Assembly: GCF_036850765.1 (NCBI RefSeq)
Contig: NC_089491.1
Coordinates: forward strand, 127,796,766-127,860,765
Length of the DNA: 64,000 nt
Origin: Saccopteryx bilineata
Taxonomy: Eukaryota > Chordata > Mammalia > Chiroptera > Emballonuridae
Direction: 5' to 3'
Made by a program: the position numbers and the translations under genes. The notes under the pieces were generated by a model. It was not told the DNA's origin. It was given only the letters and a program-made list of their open reading frames with translations, and made no database searches. Within the stretch, counting starts at the first letter, position 1, and each line of letters starts with the position of its first letter. Shown here piece by piece: positions 30,259 to 40,700 of the stretch.

Positions 30259-33200
30259 GGAACTCACAAGTGTCAATAATTACACTAAATGTAAATGGAT
30301 TAAACTCACCAATAAAAAGGCACAGAGTAGCAGAATGGATTAAAAAAGAAAATCCAACTGTATGCTGCCTACAGGAAACTCATCTAAGTAACAAGGATAA
30401 AAACAAATTCAAAGTGAAAGGCTGGAAAACAATACTCCAAGCAAATAACATCCAAAAAAAAGCAGGTGTAGCAATACTCATATCGGATAATGCTGACTAC
30501 AAGACAGGAAAAGTACTTAGAGACAAAAATGGCCATTTCATAATGGCTAAGGGGACACTGAATCAAGAAGACATAACAATTCTTAATATATATGCACCAA
30601 ACTAAGGAGCACCAAAATATATAAGACAGCTACTTATTGATCTTAAAACAAAAACTGACAAAAATACAATCATACTTGGAGACCTCAATACACCGCTGAC
30701 GGCTCTAGATCGGTCATCCAAACAGAGAATCAACAAAGACATAGAGGCCTTAAACAAAACACTAGAGCACCTGGATATGATAGACATCTACAGGACATTT
30801 CATCCCAAAGTGACTGAGTATACATTTTTCTCCAGTGTACATGAATCATTCTCAAGAATTGACCATATGTTGGGCCACAAAAACAATATCAGCAAATTCA
30901 GAAAAATTGAAGTTGTACCAAGCATATTTTCTGATCATAAAGCCTTGAAACTAGAATTCAACTGCAAAAAAGAGGAAAAAAATCCCACAAAAATGTGGAA
31001 ACTAAACAACATACTTTTAAAAAATGAATGGGTCAAAGAAGAAATAAGTGCAGAGATCAAAAGATATATACAGACTAATGAAAATGACAATACGACATAT
31101 CAGAATCTATGGGATGCAGCAAAAGCAGTGATAAGAGGGAAGTTCATATCGCTTCAGGCATATATGAACAAACAAGAGAGAGCCCAAGTGAACCACTTAA
31201 CTTCCCACCTTAAGGAACTAGAAAAAGAAGAACAAAGACAACCCAAAACCAGCCGAAGAAAGGAGATAATAAAAATCAGAGCAGAAATAAATGAATTAGA
31301 GAACAGAAAAACTATAGAAAAAATTAATAGAACAAGGAGCTGGTTCTTTGAAAAGATCAACAAAATTGACAAACCCTTGGCAAGACTTACCAAGGAAAAA
31401 AGAGAAAGAACTCATATAAACAAAATCCAAAATGAAAGAGGAGAAATCACCACGGACACCGTAGATATACAAAGAATTATTGTAGAATACTATGAAAAAC
31501 TTTATGCCACTAAATTCAACAACCTAGAAGAAATGGATAAATTCCTAGAAAAATACAACCTTCCTAGACTGAGTCAAGAAGAAGCAGAAAGCCTAAACAG
31601 ACCTATCAGTAGAGAAGAAATAGAAAAAACCATTAAAAACCTCCCCAAAAATAAAAGTCCAGGCCCTGACGGCTATACCAGCGAATTTTATCAAACATTC
31701 AAAGAAGACTTGGTTCCTATTCTACTCAAAGTCTTCCAAAAAATTGAAGAAGAAGCAATACTTCCAAACACATTTTATGAGGCCAACATAACCCTCATAC
31801 CAAAACCAGGCAAGGATGGCACAAAAAAAGAAAACTACAGACCAATATCTCTAATGAATACAGATGCTAAAATACTAAACAAAATACTAGCAAATCGAAT
31901 ACAACAACATATTAAAAAAATAATACATCATGATCAAGTAGGATTCATCCCAGAATCTCAAGGATGGTTCAACATACGTAAAACGGTTAATGTAATACAC
32001 CATATCAACAAAACAAAGAACAAAAACCACGTGATCTTATCAATAGACACAGAAAAGGCTTTCGATAAAATACAACACAATTTTATGTTTAAGACTCTCA
32101 ACAAAATGGGTATAGAAGGAAAATATCTCAACATGATAAAGGCCATATATGATAAACCATCAGCTAACATCATATTAAATGGCACTAAACTGAAGGCTTT
32201 CCCCCTTAAATCAGGAACAAGACAGGGTTGTCCACTCTCTCCACTCTTATTTAATGTGGTACTAGAGGTTCTAGCCAGAGCAATCAGACAAGACAAAGAA
32301 ATAAAAGGCATCCATATCGGAAAAGAAGAAGTAAAGGTATCACTTTTTGCAGATGATATGATCCTATACATCGAAAACCCCAAAGAATCCACAAAAAGAC
32401 TACTAGAAACAATAAGCCAATACAGTAAGGTTGCAGGATACAAAATTAACATACAGAAGTCAATAGCCTTTCTATATGCCAACAATGAAACAACTGAGAA
32501 GGAACTCAAAAGAATAATCCCCTTCACGATTGCAACAAAAAAAATAAAATACTTAGGAATAAACATAACAAAGAATGTAAAGGACTTATATAATGAAAAC
32601 TATAAACCATTGTTAAGGGAAATCGAAAAAGATATAATGAGATGGAAGAATATACCTTGTTCTTGGCTAGGAAGAATAAATATAATCAAGATGGCTATAT
32701 TACCCAAAGCAATATACAAATTTAATGCAATTCCCATCAAATTCCAATGACATTTTTTAAAGAAATAGAGCAAAAAATCATCAGATTTATATGGAACTAT
32801 AAAAAACCCCGAATAGCCAAAGCAATCCTAAAGAAAAAGAATGAAGCTGGGGGCATAACAATACCTGACTTCAAACTCTATTATAGGGCCACGACCATCA
32901 AAACAGCATGGTATTGGCAGAAAAATAGACACTCAGACCAATGGAACAGAATAGAAAGTCCAGAAATAAAACCACATATATATAGTCAAATAATTTTTGA
33001 TAAAGGGGCCAACAACACACAATGGAGAAAAGAAAGCCTCTTCAATAAATGGTGCTGGGAAAACTGGAAAGCCACATGCAAAAGAATGAAACTGGACTAC
33101 AGTCTCTCCCCCTGTACAAAAATTAACTCAAAATGGATCAAAGATCTAAACATAAGACCTGAAACAATTAAGTACATAGAAGAAGACATAGGTACTCAAC

Positions 33201-34075
33201 TCATGGACCTGGGTTTTAAAGAGCATTTTATGAATTTGACTCCAATGGCAAGAGAAGTGAAGGCAAAAATTAATGAATGGGACTACATCAGACTAAGAAG
33301 TTTTTGCTCAGCAAGGGAAACTGATAACAAAATAAACAGAAAGCCAACTAAATGGGAAATGATATTTTCAAACAACAGCTCAGATAAGGGCCTAATATCC
33401 AAAATATACAAAGAACTCATAAAACTCAACAACAAACAAACAAACAATCCAATAAAAAAATGGGAAGAGGATATGAATAGACACTTCTCCCAGGAAGAAA
33501 TACAAATGGCCAACAGATATATGAAAAGATGCTCATCTTCTTTAGCTATTAGAGAAATGCAAATCAAAACGGCAATGAGATACCACCTCACACCTGTTCG
33601 ATTAGCTGTTATTAGCAAGTCAGGTAATAGCAAATGTTGGAGAGGCTGTGGAGAAAAAGGAACCCTCATACACTGTTGGTGGGAATGTAAAGTAGTACAA
33701 CCATTATGGAAGAAAGTATGGTGGTTCCTCAAAAAACTGAAAATAGAACTACCTTATGACCCAGCAATCCCTCTACTGGGTATATATCCCCAAAACTCAG
33801 AAACATTGATACGTAAAGACACATGTAGCCCCATGTTTATTGCAGCATTGTTCACAGTGGCCAGGACATGGAAACAACCAAAAAGCCCATCAATAGATGA
33901 CTGGATAAAGAAGATGTGGCACATATACACTATGGAATACTACTCAGCCATAAGAAATGATGACATCGGAACATTTACAGCAAAATAGTGGGATCTTGAT
34001 AACATGATACGAAGCGAAATAAGTAAATCAGAAAAAAACAGGAACTGTATTATTCCATACGTAGGTGGGACATAA
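30249..34075 (+). pseudogene. L1 ORF2 (endonuclease-reverse transcriptase), broken by 2-3 lesions
   Basis: ORF2p nicks the target DNA and reverse-transcribes L1 RNA. The endonuclease core is conserved with human numbering: N14, E43 (LQETHL), D145 and N147 (GDLN), D205 (RIDH), D229 and H230 (SDH). The reverse transcriptase keeps D600 (SIDTEKAFD) and FADD at 700-703. The C-terminal cysteine-rich region is [18 protein letters not shown]. Lesion 1 is a TAA at 30603-30605 replacing codon 119, within the endonuclease. Lesion 2 is the loss of one base near 32742-32744 (after IPIK), ending the frame at 32750; the next frame opens at 32747. Lesion 3 is probably the TAG at 33986-33988. Reading on to 34075 gives a length equivalent to 1275 codons once the single base is allowed for, the same as human ORF2p. 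As it stands no full-length enzyme can be made. Confidence 0.97.
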
Positions 34076-34115
34076 TAGTGAAACTAAGAGACATTGATAA
34101 GAGTGTGGTGGTTAC

Positions 34116-34159
34116 GGGGGGGGAGGGGGGAATGGGAGAGGGATAGGGGGTGGGAGGGG
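34116..34159 (+). promoter_or_regulatory. G-rich tract in the L1 3'UTR (possible G-quadruplex)
   Basis: Runs of 8, 6, 3, 5, 3 and 4 G separated by one to several bases. A matching but different G-rich tract occurs in the sister copy at 43219-43280. A polypurine/G-rich 3'UTR tract is a known L1 feature. Confidence 0.75.
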
Positions 34160-34302
34160 CACAAAGAAAACAAGATAGAAGGTGACAGAGGACAATCTGA
34201 CTTTGGGTGGTGGGTATGCAACATAATTGAACGACAAGATAACCTGGACTTGTTATCTTTGAATATATGTATCCTGATTTATTGATGTCACCCCATTAAA
34301 AA

Positions 34303-34323
34303 AATAAAATTATAAAATAAAAA
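34303..34323 (+). terminator. L1 polyadenylation signals and short A-rich tail
   Basis: AATAAA at 34303-34308 and again at 34316-34321, directly before the right TSD. The tail is short and interrupted. Confidence 0.8.
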
Positions 34324-34338
34324 AAAAATATTTGACAG
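34324..34338. repeat. Target-site duplication, right copy (full-length L1)
   Basis: AAAAATATTTGACAG, identical to 26474-26488. Confidence 0.97.
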
Positions 34339-34558
34339 AAAAACCCTAAAATATAAACTTAAGTTTAAACTTTCCTGTGATAAGTAAAACTTGATATTTG
34401 AAAAGAATTAAATTTGCTTTCATAACAAGATGCATTTGCCAATCTCATTACTGTATCCTGAAGTCACAGTTATGAACAAGAAAATATGGTTTTTGTCCTT
34501 GTGGATCTTACTGTCAATATAATAGAATAGAAATCAACCAAGTTCATGAAAAAAAATA

Positions 34559-35007
34559 GCCTGACCAGGCGGTGGCACAGTGGATAGAGCATTGGACTGG
34601 AATGTAGAGGATACAAGTTTGAAACCTGAGGTCACCAACTTGAGTGTGGGCTTATCCAGCTTGAGCGCAAGCTCATCAGCTTGAGCGTGGGGTCGCTTCC
34701 TTGAATGTGGAGTCACAGACATTACCACATGGTTGCTGACTTGAGCCCAAAGGTCACTGGCTTGAAGCCCAAGGTCGCTGACTTGAGCCCAAGTTCACTG
34801 GCTTGAGCAAGGAATCACTCACTCTGGGTAGACTCCTGGTCAAGGTACATCTGAGAAAGCAATCAATGAACAACCAAGGAACCACGATGAAGAATTGATG
34901 CTTCTTATCTCTCTCCCTTCCTGTGTGTCTGTCTTTATCTTTCCCTCTGCCTTTCTCTCTGTCTCTGTCTCAATAAATAAATAAACAAACAAAAAATAAA
35001 TAATTAA
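34559..35007 (+). mobile_element. SINE-C, long form with internal repeats
   Basis: Head 'gcctgaccaggcggtggcac'. The middle is built of about nine short units of the type 'ggtcactggcttgagcccaa', more than in the copy at 53764. The end has 'agaattgatgcttcttatct', a CT-rich tract and (AAAT)n. Confidence 0.92.
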
Positions 35008-35527
35008 AGTATTACAGAACATACAAATAACTTGGGGACCTAACATAATAGATTAGGCAAGATTTCTGAGAGAAAATGACACTTAAATTCAGGCATCCAT
35101 ATAGTTTATCATGACACTGATAAAAGTTTATGAGAGTCAACTAATTTTTCATTAGTGAATATCTTGTGTTTTTACCATCAGAAATTTATTTACCTTTTAT
35201 TTAATAAAATATTTTTGACCATTCTATGTCACCAAATGTATCAGGTGGGGACAGTAGTTCATGATTTAAAAAAGTAATCACTGAATCCTGTAGTTAATTA
35301 GACCCAAGTAGAATTTTCTAGGAGTCCTTAATAAAAATTGACTATATCTGACAATACAGAACCAGGAAAAGAGAACAGTCAGATTACAATGATGGGTATT
35401 ATTTGAAATCTTGATTAACTTACATAAAAACCTAGCAATCTCTGGATTTCTTAATTTTGTAAAGCAAAAATTTCCCTGGTTTTCTGAGCAAATTTGGTTT
35501 AGGTTTGCCTTGGTTTGGATGTAAAGG
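35008..35527. other. No gene or clear repeat seen
   Basis: AT-rich DNA. Confidence 0.5.
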
Positions 35528-35553
35528 AAAATAAAATAAAATAAAATAAAAAA
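35528..35553. repeat. (AAAAT)n microsatellite
   Basis: About five units. Confidence 0.9.
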
Positions 35554-35595
35554 TCTTAGTTCATGATACATGCAATAATCAAAATAATTATATTA

Positions 35596-35900
35596 GCTCG
35601 GTTTTGCTACACAAAGCTACCCTAAAATTTTGTGGCTTGAAATAATAATTTTGTTCTTCCTTGTGATTCTTTGCTTGTGGCTCTACCATTCTCTGTTCTC
35701 ATCTGGGCTTACTCGTGTCAGTGGTGGGTCAACAAGTGATTTGTCTCCAAAGTACTAGTTGGGAAACTTGGTCAGCTATGCCTATTTTTTGAAAGGTCTC
35801 TCATATTTCATGAGAATAGTTTATTCTTCATCACAACAGAGCCCAGGCTTCTTAACAGAAAGAGAGGGCAAGCCTCAATGAATAAGTGCTTTAAAAGATT
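35596..35900 (+). repeat. Ancient interspersed repeat, family unassigned
   Basis: 'ctacacaaagctaccctaaa' and 'attttgtggcttgaaataat' recall the opening of a mammal-wide repeat ('gctgtgtaacaaactaccccaaaacttagtggcttaaaacaac'). The rest is too decayed to place. Confidence 0.35.
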
Positions 35901-36325
35901 CTACTAGTGTCTAAATTCTCACTAGCCAAATCAGTTTGTGGTCAAGTACAAATTTGAAAAGTAGAGATATAAACTTTACCTCTTGATTGCAGAAGTTGCA
36001 AAATCATGGTGTGAAGAGTGTACATAGGGGATGGGAGAAATATGTAAACACTTTTGTAATCTCCCATGGTGGATTTTAAGATAGTAAAAAAAATTAAAAA
36101 GAGAAAATATTTATAGAATATAAAATAAAGTAGAATATAAAAGACCAAAGCAGCACAAAATGTGTCATTTGCTATATTCAAGATTAAATAGAAATGAGAT
36201 GCCTTTATTGACATCTTATATTTTCTTTACTCAAAAATATTTGAAGTCCACTTATAATACCTTGAATAACTGACCAGTACTCATATTAAATTGTAAGCAT
36301 TTCTGGATATTTGATATCTCATAAA
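35901..36325. other. No gene or clear repeat seen
   Basis: AT-rich DNA. Confidence 0.5.
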
Positions 36326-36813
36326 AATTACACAATGGAATACTATTTGACCATAAAAATGAAGGAAATTCTATACTTTGCAACTACATGGGTGGGTCTG
36401 GAAAATATGCTAAATGAAATAAACTAGTCAGAGAAAAATGAGTACCATGTGATTTCACTCATATGTCAAACTAATGAACAAAATAAGCTGACAAAATAGA
36501 AACACACTCATAGATACAGAAAAGAAACTGAGAGCTGTCAGATGGGAGGGGGCTGGGTGAAAAAAAGTGAAAATTTTAAGGGAAAAAAAACTTATAGACA
36601 CAGACAATTGTAGGGTAATTAACAGAGGGGCAAGGTGTGAGAGAGCTAGAAGAAAATATGGAGAGGATACATGATGATGGAAGGAGACTTGTTGTGGGGT
36701 GATAAAAACACAATTCTCTATATAGATAAAGTATAATAGAATTATACATCTAAAACACATACAATTTTATTAACCAATATCATCCCAATGAATTAAGTAA
36801 ATAAAAAAATATA
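36326..36813 (+). mobile_element. L1 3' end, sense, intermediate age
   Basis: Starts in the end of ORF2 ('ggaatactatttgaccataaa'), then 'gtgatttcactcatatgtc', a 3'UTR with 'gatgggagggggctgggtg', 'gggtaattaacagagggg' and 'ttattaaccaatatcatccc', and an A-rich end. Related in layout to 61400-61770 but not to the youngest subfamily. Confidence 0.85.
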
Positions 36814-38224
36814 ATAAAAGGGTTTCACAGTCATGGTCTCATAATATCAGCAGATTCCCAAAATTACCCACCTTTTTCCATAACATTTTACTATGTATCT
36901 GAAATATAATACATGCCAATGGGTGTTCATTGGATAAACTTGGTGAATGTTTTCTTGGTCAGGCAATATATATATAAAACACCAAAATTATAATTTATTC
37001 AGATGAAAATCATTATCCTTGTCTAACCATAGCCATTTACAATTTTTCTTCCTAGTGTTCTTTGGCTAATAGATTTTGGTGGAATATTTCCCACTCTCAC
37101 TTTTTTTTACTTAAGTAGCAGTAATCTTAATGGCCTTGATGGAAAAATTTCTTGATGGAATTTTTTCTATTATTCCAATTAAGTTTCAGATAAACCCTAA
37201 AAAATGCTGCACTTAATCAAAAGATATTCCTTTTTCTTTAATCTTGCTTCTAAATTTAATTAATAAGACTCCAAAAAGAACTGTGCTATCCATGTAGCTT
37301 TAAAGAAAACTGATTGGGACATAATTAAATGCATTGAAAAACAGCAACTCTTGTTTAGAGGAAAATTTTAGTAATTGCAGAATAGTGCCAAGGAACATGA
37401 TATGCATAGGCATTGCTTATTTAAGTAAAAAAACAAACAAGAATCTCACTGACAAATGTTTTGAAATTTTGAATGTGGCTAGATTTTACTTTTGAAATAA
37501 GTATAAAAGCTCATTGATGTAAAAAAAGAAAATGAAGTGTAGCAACTCTGCCACCTAGATTTGGTGTAGAATCATATAATACTGAAGTGTAAAAATCGAA
37601 AAACAGATTTATGAGTGAATACTTTCATGCTACTCCCCTGTCCTCATACCATGAAAATTGCTGAGATTTTAAAGTTTCCAGATTTAAGAAAGTAAAGAGA
37701 TAGGAATAGAAATTATTACCCAGACTTTACTTTATCGTTTGCTTAATATCATTCATTGTTTGAATTTGCTTTTAAACAGGTGACTAATTTATTTATTTTA
37801 CCATAGAACATTTCTGCAATTATGGTCTCTCTCAAGTTAAAGTGATATGATTTAACCCTTTTAATTCTGAAAACACTGAGAAAAGAATTATGTTTAATAT
37901 TACTTATAATTTTACACTTGAACATGATATCAGTGATACATGAGTGATCTAAGTAAAACATAATTTTAATATTTCAGGGACAAATAGTAAGAATCCCTGT
38001 TTATATTCCCCATTCTAAGCCAATACTCAGAGGTAAGCATTGCTAATAATTATTTCATCCAATAAGATACTTTCTTTGTATTTATGAGCAATAAATATAT
38101 ATATTTGCTACATCATACATATGTAAAGCATTAATATTCTATGAATATGTGATATATTAAAGGTAACATACCTTTGGATATGTTTTTTCTTGTAACAATT
38201 CCCATATATATAATAATATGTATA
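36814..38224. other. No gene or clear repeat seen
   Basis: AT-rich DNA with a TATA-rich stretch near 38085-38235. Confidence 0.45.
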
Positions 38225-38671
38225 TATTATTTAGTAGCATGCATTTTTAAAAGTATATTAGGTACAACACAGAAGAATTTAGAAATAATATTTGTTCAGT
38301 TCAGTGATTGTGAAACCACAACCCAAATCAATATCTAGAACATTCCTAGCATGTCAGGAGTTCTTATCCATGCCCTCTTTCAATGGATCCATAATTCTTT
38401 CTCTATAAATTCAATCAAGGCCATGGCTTCTAACACCATACATTAGATTTGCATGTATTTTTAATTAAATTAATAATTTTTCATCTGGTAACATTTGTAA
38501 GCAGTGTAAAGGTGAGATGAAGTCTTATTTTTTATGCTATTCATTAATGTCATTGATTTTAAAACAATCGATAAACTTTGGGTTGAAAGAACAATGCTAT
38601 GACCATTCTTGTTTTATGTATTTTGCGACACAGAGGCTTGCATTATGTTAATTGATACTTAGAAGTAGATG

Positions 38672-38850
38672 TGCCTGACCTGCGGGGGTGCAGTGGATAA
38701 AGCATCAACCTGGAATGCTGAGTTCAAAACCCTGGGCTTCCCTGGTCAAGGCACAGACGGAGTTGATGCTTCCTGCTCCTCTCCTTCTTCTTTCTCTCTA
38801 TTTCTCTCTACTCTCTCTCTAAACATGAATTAATAAAAAAAAATTACAAA
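38672..38850 (+). mobile_element. SINE-B
   Basis: 'gcctgacctgcgggggtgcagtgg' through the CT-rich end and A-rich tail. TSD AGAAGTAGATG exact at 38661-38671 and 38851-38861. A stretch after 'aatgctgag' is deleted relative to other copies. Confidence 0.94.
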
Positions 38851-39059
38851 AGAAGTAGATGCTGGGATATGTGCATAAGTCTATCTTTATTAGATAATGC
38901 CCATGAGTTTTCCAACTAGAAGTGCCAACTTGAATTTCCACCAACATTGCAGGAGATATGTTAATGCTCTACATCATTGCTACCATTTGATATTACCATT
39001 TTTTCTATTTATACTGCTCTATACTAATAGTACATAATTTTTGTGTTTATTTTAATTGC

Positions 39060-39082
39060 GTGTGTGTGGTGTGTGTGTGAGC
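39060..39082. repeat. (TG)n, degenerate
   Basis: TG-rich run at the point where the T-rich (reverse poly-A) tail of the RPL27A retrocopy would be expected. Confidence 0.8.
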
Positions 39083-39555
39083 GTTTAATGAACTTTCTTC
39101 ACGTGGCTTTAAGCTAGCAGGACAGAGGCCCCACTAACACCCTTAACTTTCTCCTCAGTTCTTTTGCTGAAGAATTTGGCCTTCATAATGACAGGCTGCT
39201 TTGGGAGCTTCCCCTTCCCCAGAAATTTTTAGTAGCCTGATTGAACCACTTCAATGATAGGAACAGCTGCAGTCTTGTTTTGGCAGCATTTATCCTTGTC
39301 TGCTCAGAGACCAGTGTCCACAACTTATTAAGGTTGAGAGTTGGGCAGAAGTTCTGATTTCTCTTTAAATGGTAATGCCTCACACTAACTTTTCTGGTGT
39401 AACCTCAGTGTTATTTGTCAAAGTTGATCCTGTGATGATACAAGACACCACATTACCTTGGCCTCTGGGCTGTTTCCTGTGCACAGGAAGCCCTGTCTGT
39501 TGTTCACAAGGCCCTAAAGTTTCTGGCTCTTTCTCAGTCAAGGTGGCGTATTGGT
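39083..39555 (-). pseudogene. RPL27A: RPL27A processed pseudogene
   Basis: On the minus strand this is an intronless copy of the mRNA for large-subunit ribosomal protein L27a (uL15). The clearest part translates to [20 protein letters not shown] followed by [16 protein letters not shown], which is the central block of RPL27A. A further frame restores the ending '[20 protein letters not shown]'. Upstream, the gene's 'gccaaggtaatg' and 'ggatcaactttgacaaata' segments are visible, and downstream the stop and 3'UTR 'gccacgtgaagaaagttcatt'. The start codon is lost (ACG), and several stops and frameshifts disable it. The lack of introns shows L1-mediated retrocopying. It sits inside an old antisense L1. 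The RPL27A assignment rests on recognising its protein sequence. Confidence 0.93.
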
Positions 39556-40009
39556 ATCTAATATGCAAGAGGAGGAGCTCTTTGTTTTAATTTTCTAGTA
39601 AGAAATAAGCTTTTTTTTCTACTCAGATAGAATTTTAAATTATATTTATTGACCATTTATATATCCTTTTTGAGAATTTCTGTGCAAGTCTTTTTACCAT
39701 TTTTAAATAAGGTTATTGGCTTATTATAATTGATGTGTGGGAACTTTATTTTATTGTAAATATGGACCTTTCTTCAGTTGTGAATATATTCTTTCATTTT
39801 AGGGTTTACTTTTCATTCATACATGGTTTATTGTGCTTAATAAAAATATACTATAAGCAAAGAGATTTGATGTCTCTTTTCTTTTTCAAATCCAACTTCA
39901 AAAAAATAACTTTTTTAAAAAGCATCTACAATGAGGATTATCATTTACATTTTACTTTAAAATCCACATATTAATTGAATTTTTTCATTGATATAAAATT
40001 TAAATATTA

Positions 40010-40700
40010 GAATATCCTTGAAAATGTACAATTCATTGGCTTTCAGTATATTCAAAAATTTAAACAACCATCACATCTAGTTTTGAGATATTTTTATCAA
40101 CTACCCCCCAAAAAAACCAAAACTGGTAACCATTAGTAGTCACTCATTTCCTTCTCCATCCCAGCCCCTTGCATCACTAAATTATTCTTTGTCTTTCTGG
40201 ACTTGTCTATTTTATATTAATAAAATCACACAATAAGTGGGCTTTTATATTTCACTTATTTTACTTAGCATAAAATTTCAGTTTATTCATGTTGTAATAT
40301 GTCTCAGTATTTCATTTTTGTTCTTGTTGTTCAGTATTACTTTATTGTGTGGTTATACCACAGATTTTAATTCATTTACCAATAATGGACATTGATTGTT
40401 CTTTCCACCTTTAACTATTATGAATAATGTGGCTATGAACATTTCTGTACAAATTTTGTGTTTACATATGTTTTCAATTTTCATGGGTACATACCTAGGA
40501 GTAGAATGCTGGATAATACAGTAACTCTAAATTTAATTTTTGATGACTGTCAAAATATTTTTCAATGCAGCTGCACCATTTTGCATTCCTAGCAGCAATG
40601 TGTGAAGGTTCCCATTTCTTCACATTTTCACCAACCTGTGAAAATGTTATATTCTGTTTTATTTTATTATAGTCATCCCAGTGGGTGTATAGTATTTCAT
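40010..40700 (-). mobile_element. Old L1 3' end, antisense (L1M-type)
   Basis: Plus-strand landmarks of the reversed L1M 3' region: 'aaaatgtacaattcattggc', 'caaccatcacatctag', 'accattagtagtcactcat', 'cacttattttacttagcataa', 'tcaatttaccaataatgg' type, 'tgggtacatacctaggagtag' and 'cattcctagcagcaatgtg'. The order is right and divergence high. Confidence 0.8.

Larger units (their letters stand above)
26489..34323 (+). mobile_element. Full-length young L1 (LINE-1) retrotransposon, about 7.8 kb
   Basis: A complete L1 bounded by an exact 15-base TSD. Order: 5'UTR (26489-28925), ORF1 (28926-29945), spacer with a small ORF (29946-30248), ORF2 (30249-34075 with lesions), 3'UTR with G-rich tract (34076-34300) and an A-rich end with AATAAA signals. 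Most L1 insertions are 5'-truncated; this one keeps the promoter end. Intact ORF1, only two or three lesions in ORF2, retained CpGs in the 5'UTR and the undamaged TSD all point to recent insertion. The element transposes by endonuclease nicking and target-primed reverse transcription. Another copy of the same subfamily, cut down to its 3' end, lies at 43089-43448. Confidence 0.98.
38225..39960 (-). mobile_element. Old L1, antisense, with two later insertions
   Basis: Reverse-complement L1 ORF2 end phrases are visible on the plus strand in the expected order. They are 'gtgccaacttgaatttccaccaacattgc' (38920-38950), 'atttttgtgtttattttaattgc' (39038-39060) and then, past the RPL27A insertion, 'ttgaccatttatatatcctttttgagaattt' (39650) and 'accatttttaaataaggttattggc' (39697). 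The left part (38225-38560) fits an old L1 3'UTR only weakly. A SINE-B (38672-38850) and an RPL27A retrocopy (39083-39555) split it. Confidence 0.55.

Noticed and set aside
31958..32566. 202-codon antisense ORF
   Set aside because: It is the mirror frame of the ORF2 reverse transcriptase, which clearly codes on the plus strand.
33283..33732. 149-codon antisense ORF
   Set aside because: Shadow of the ORF2 C-terminal region.
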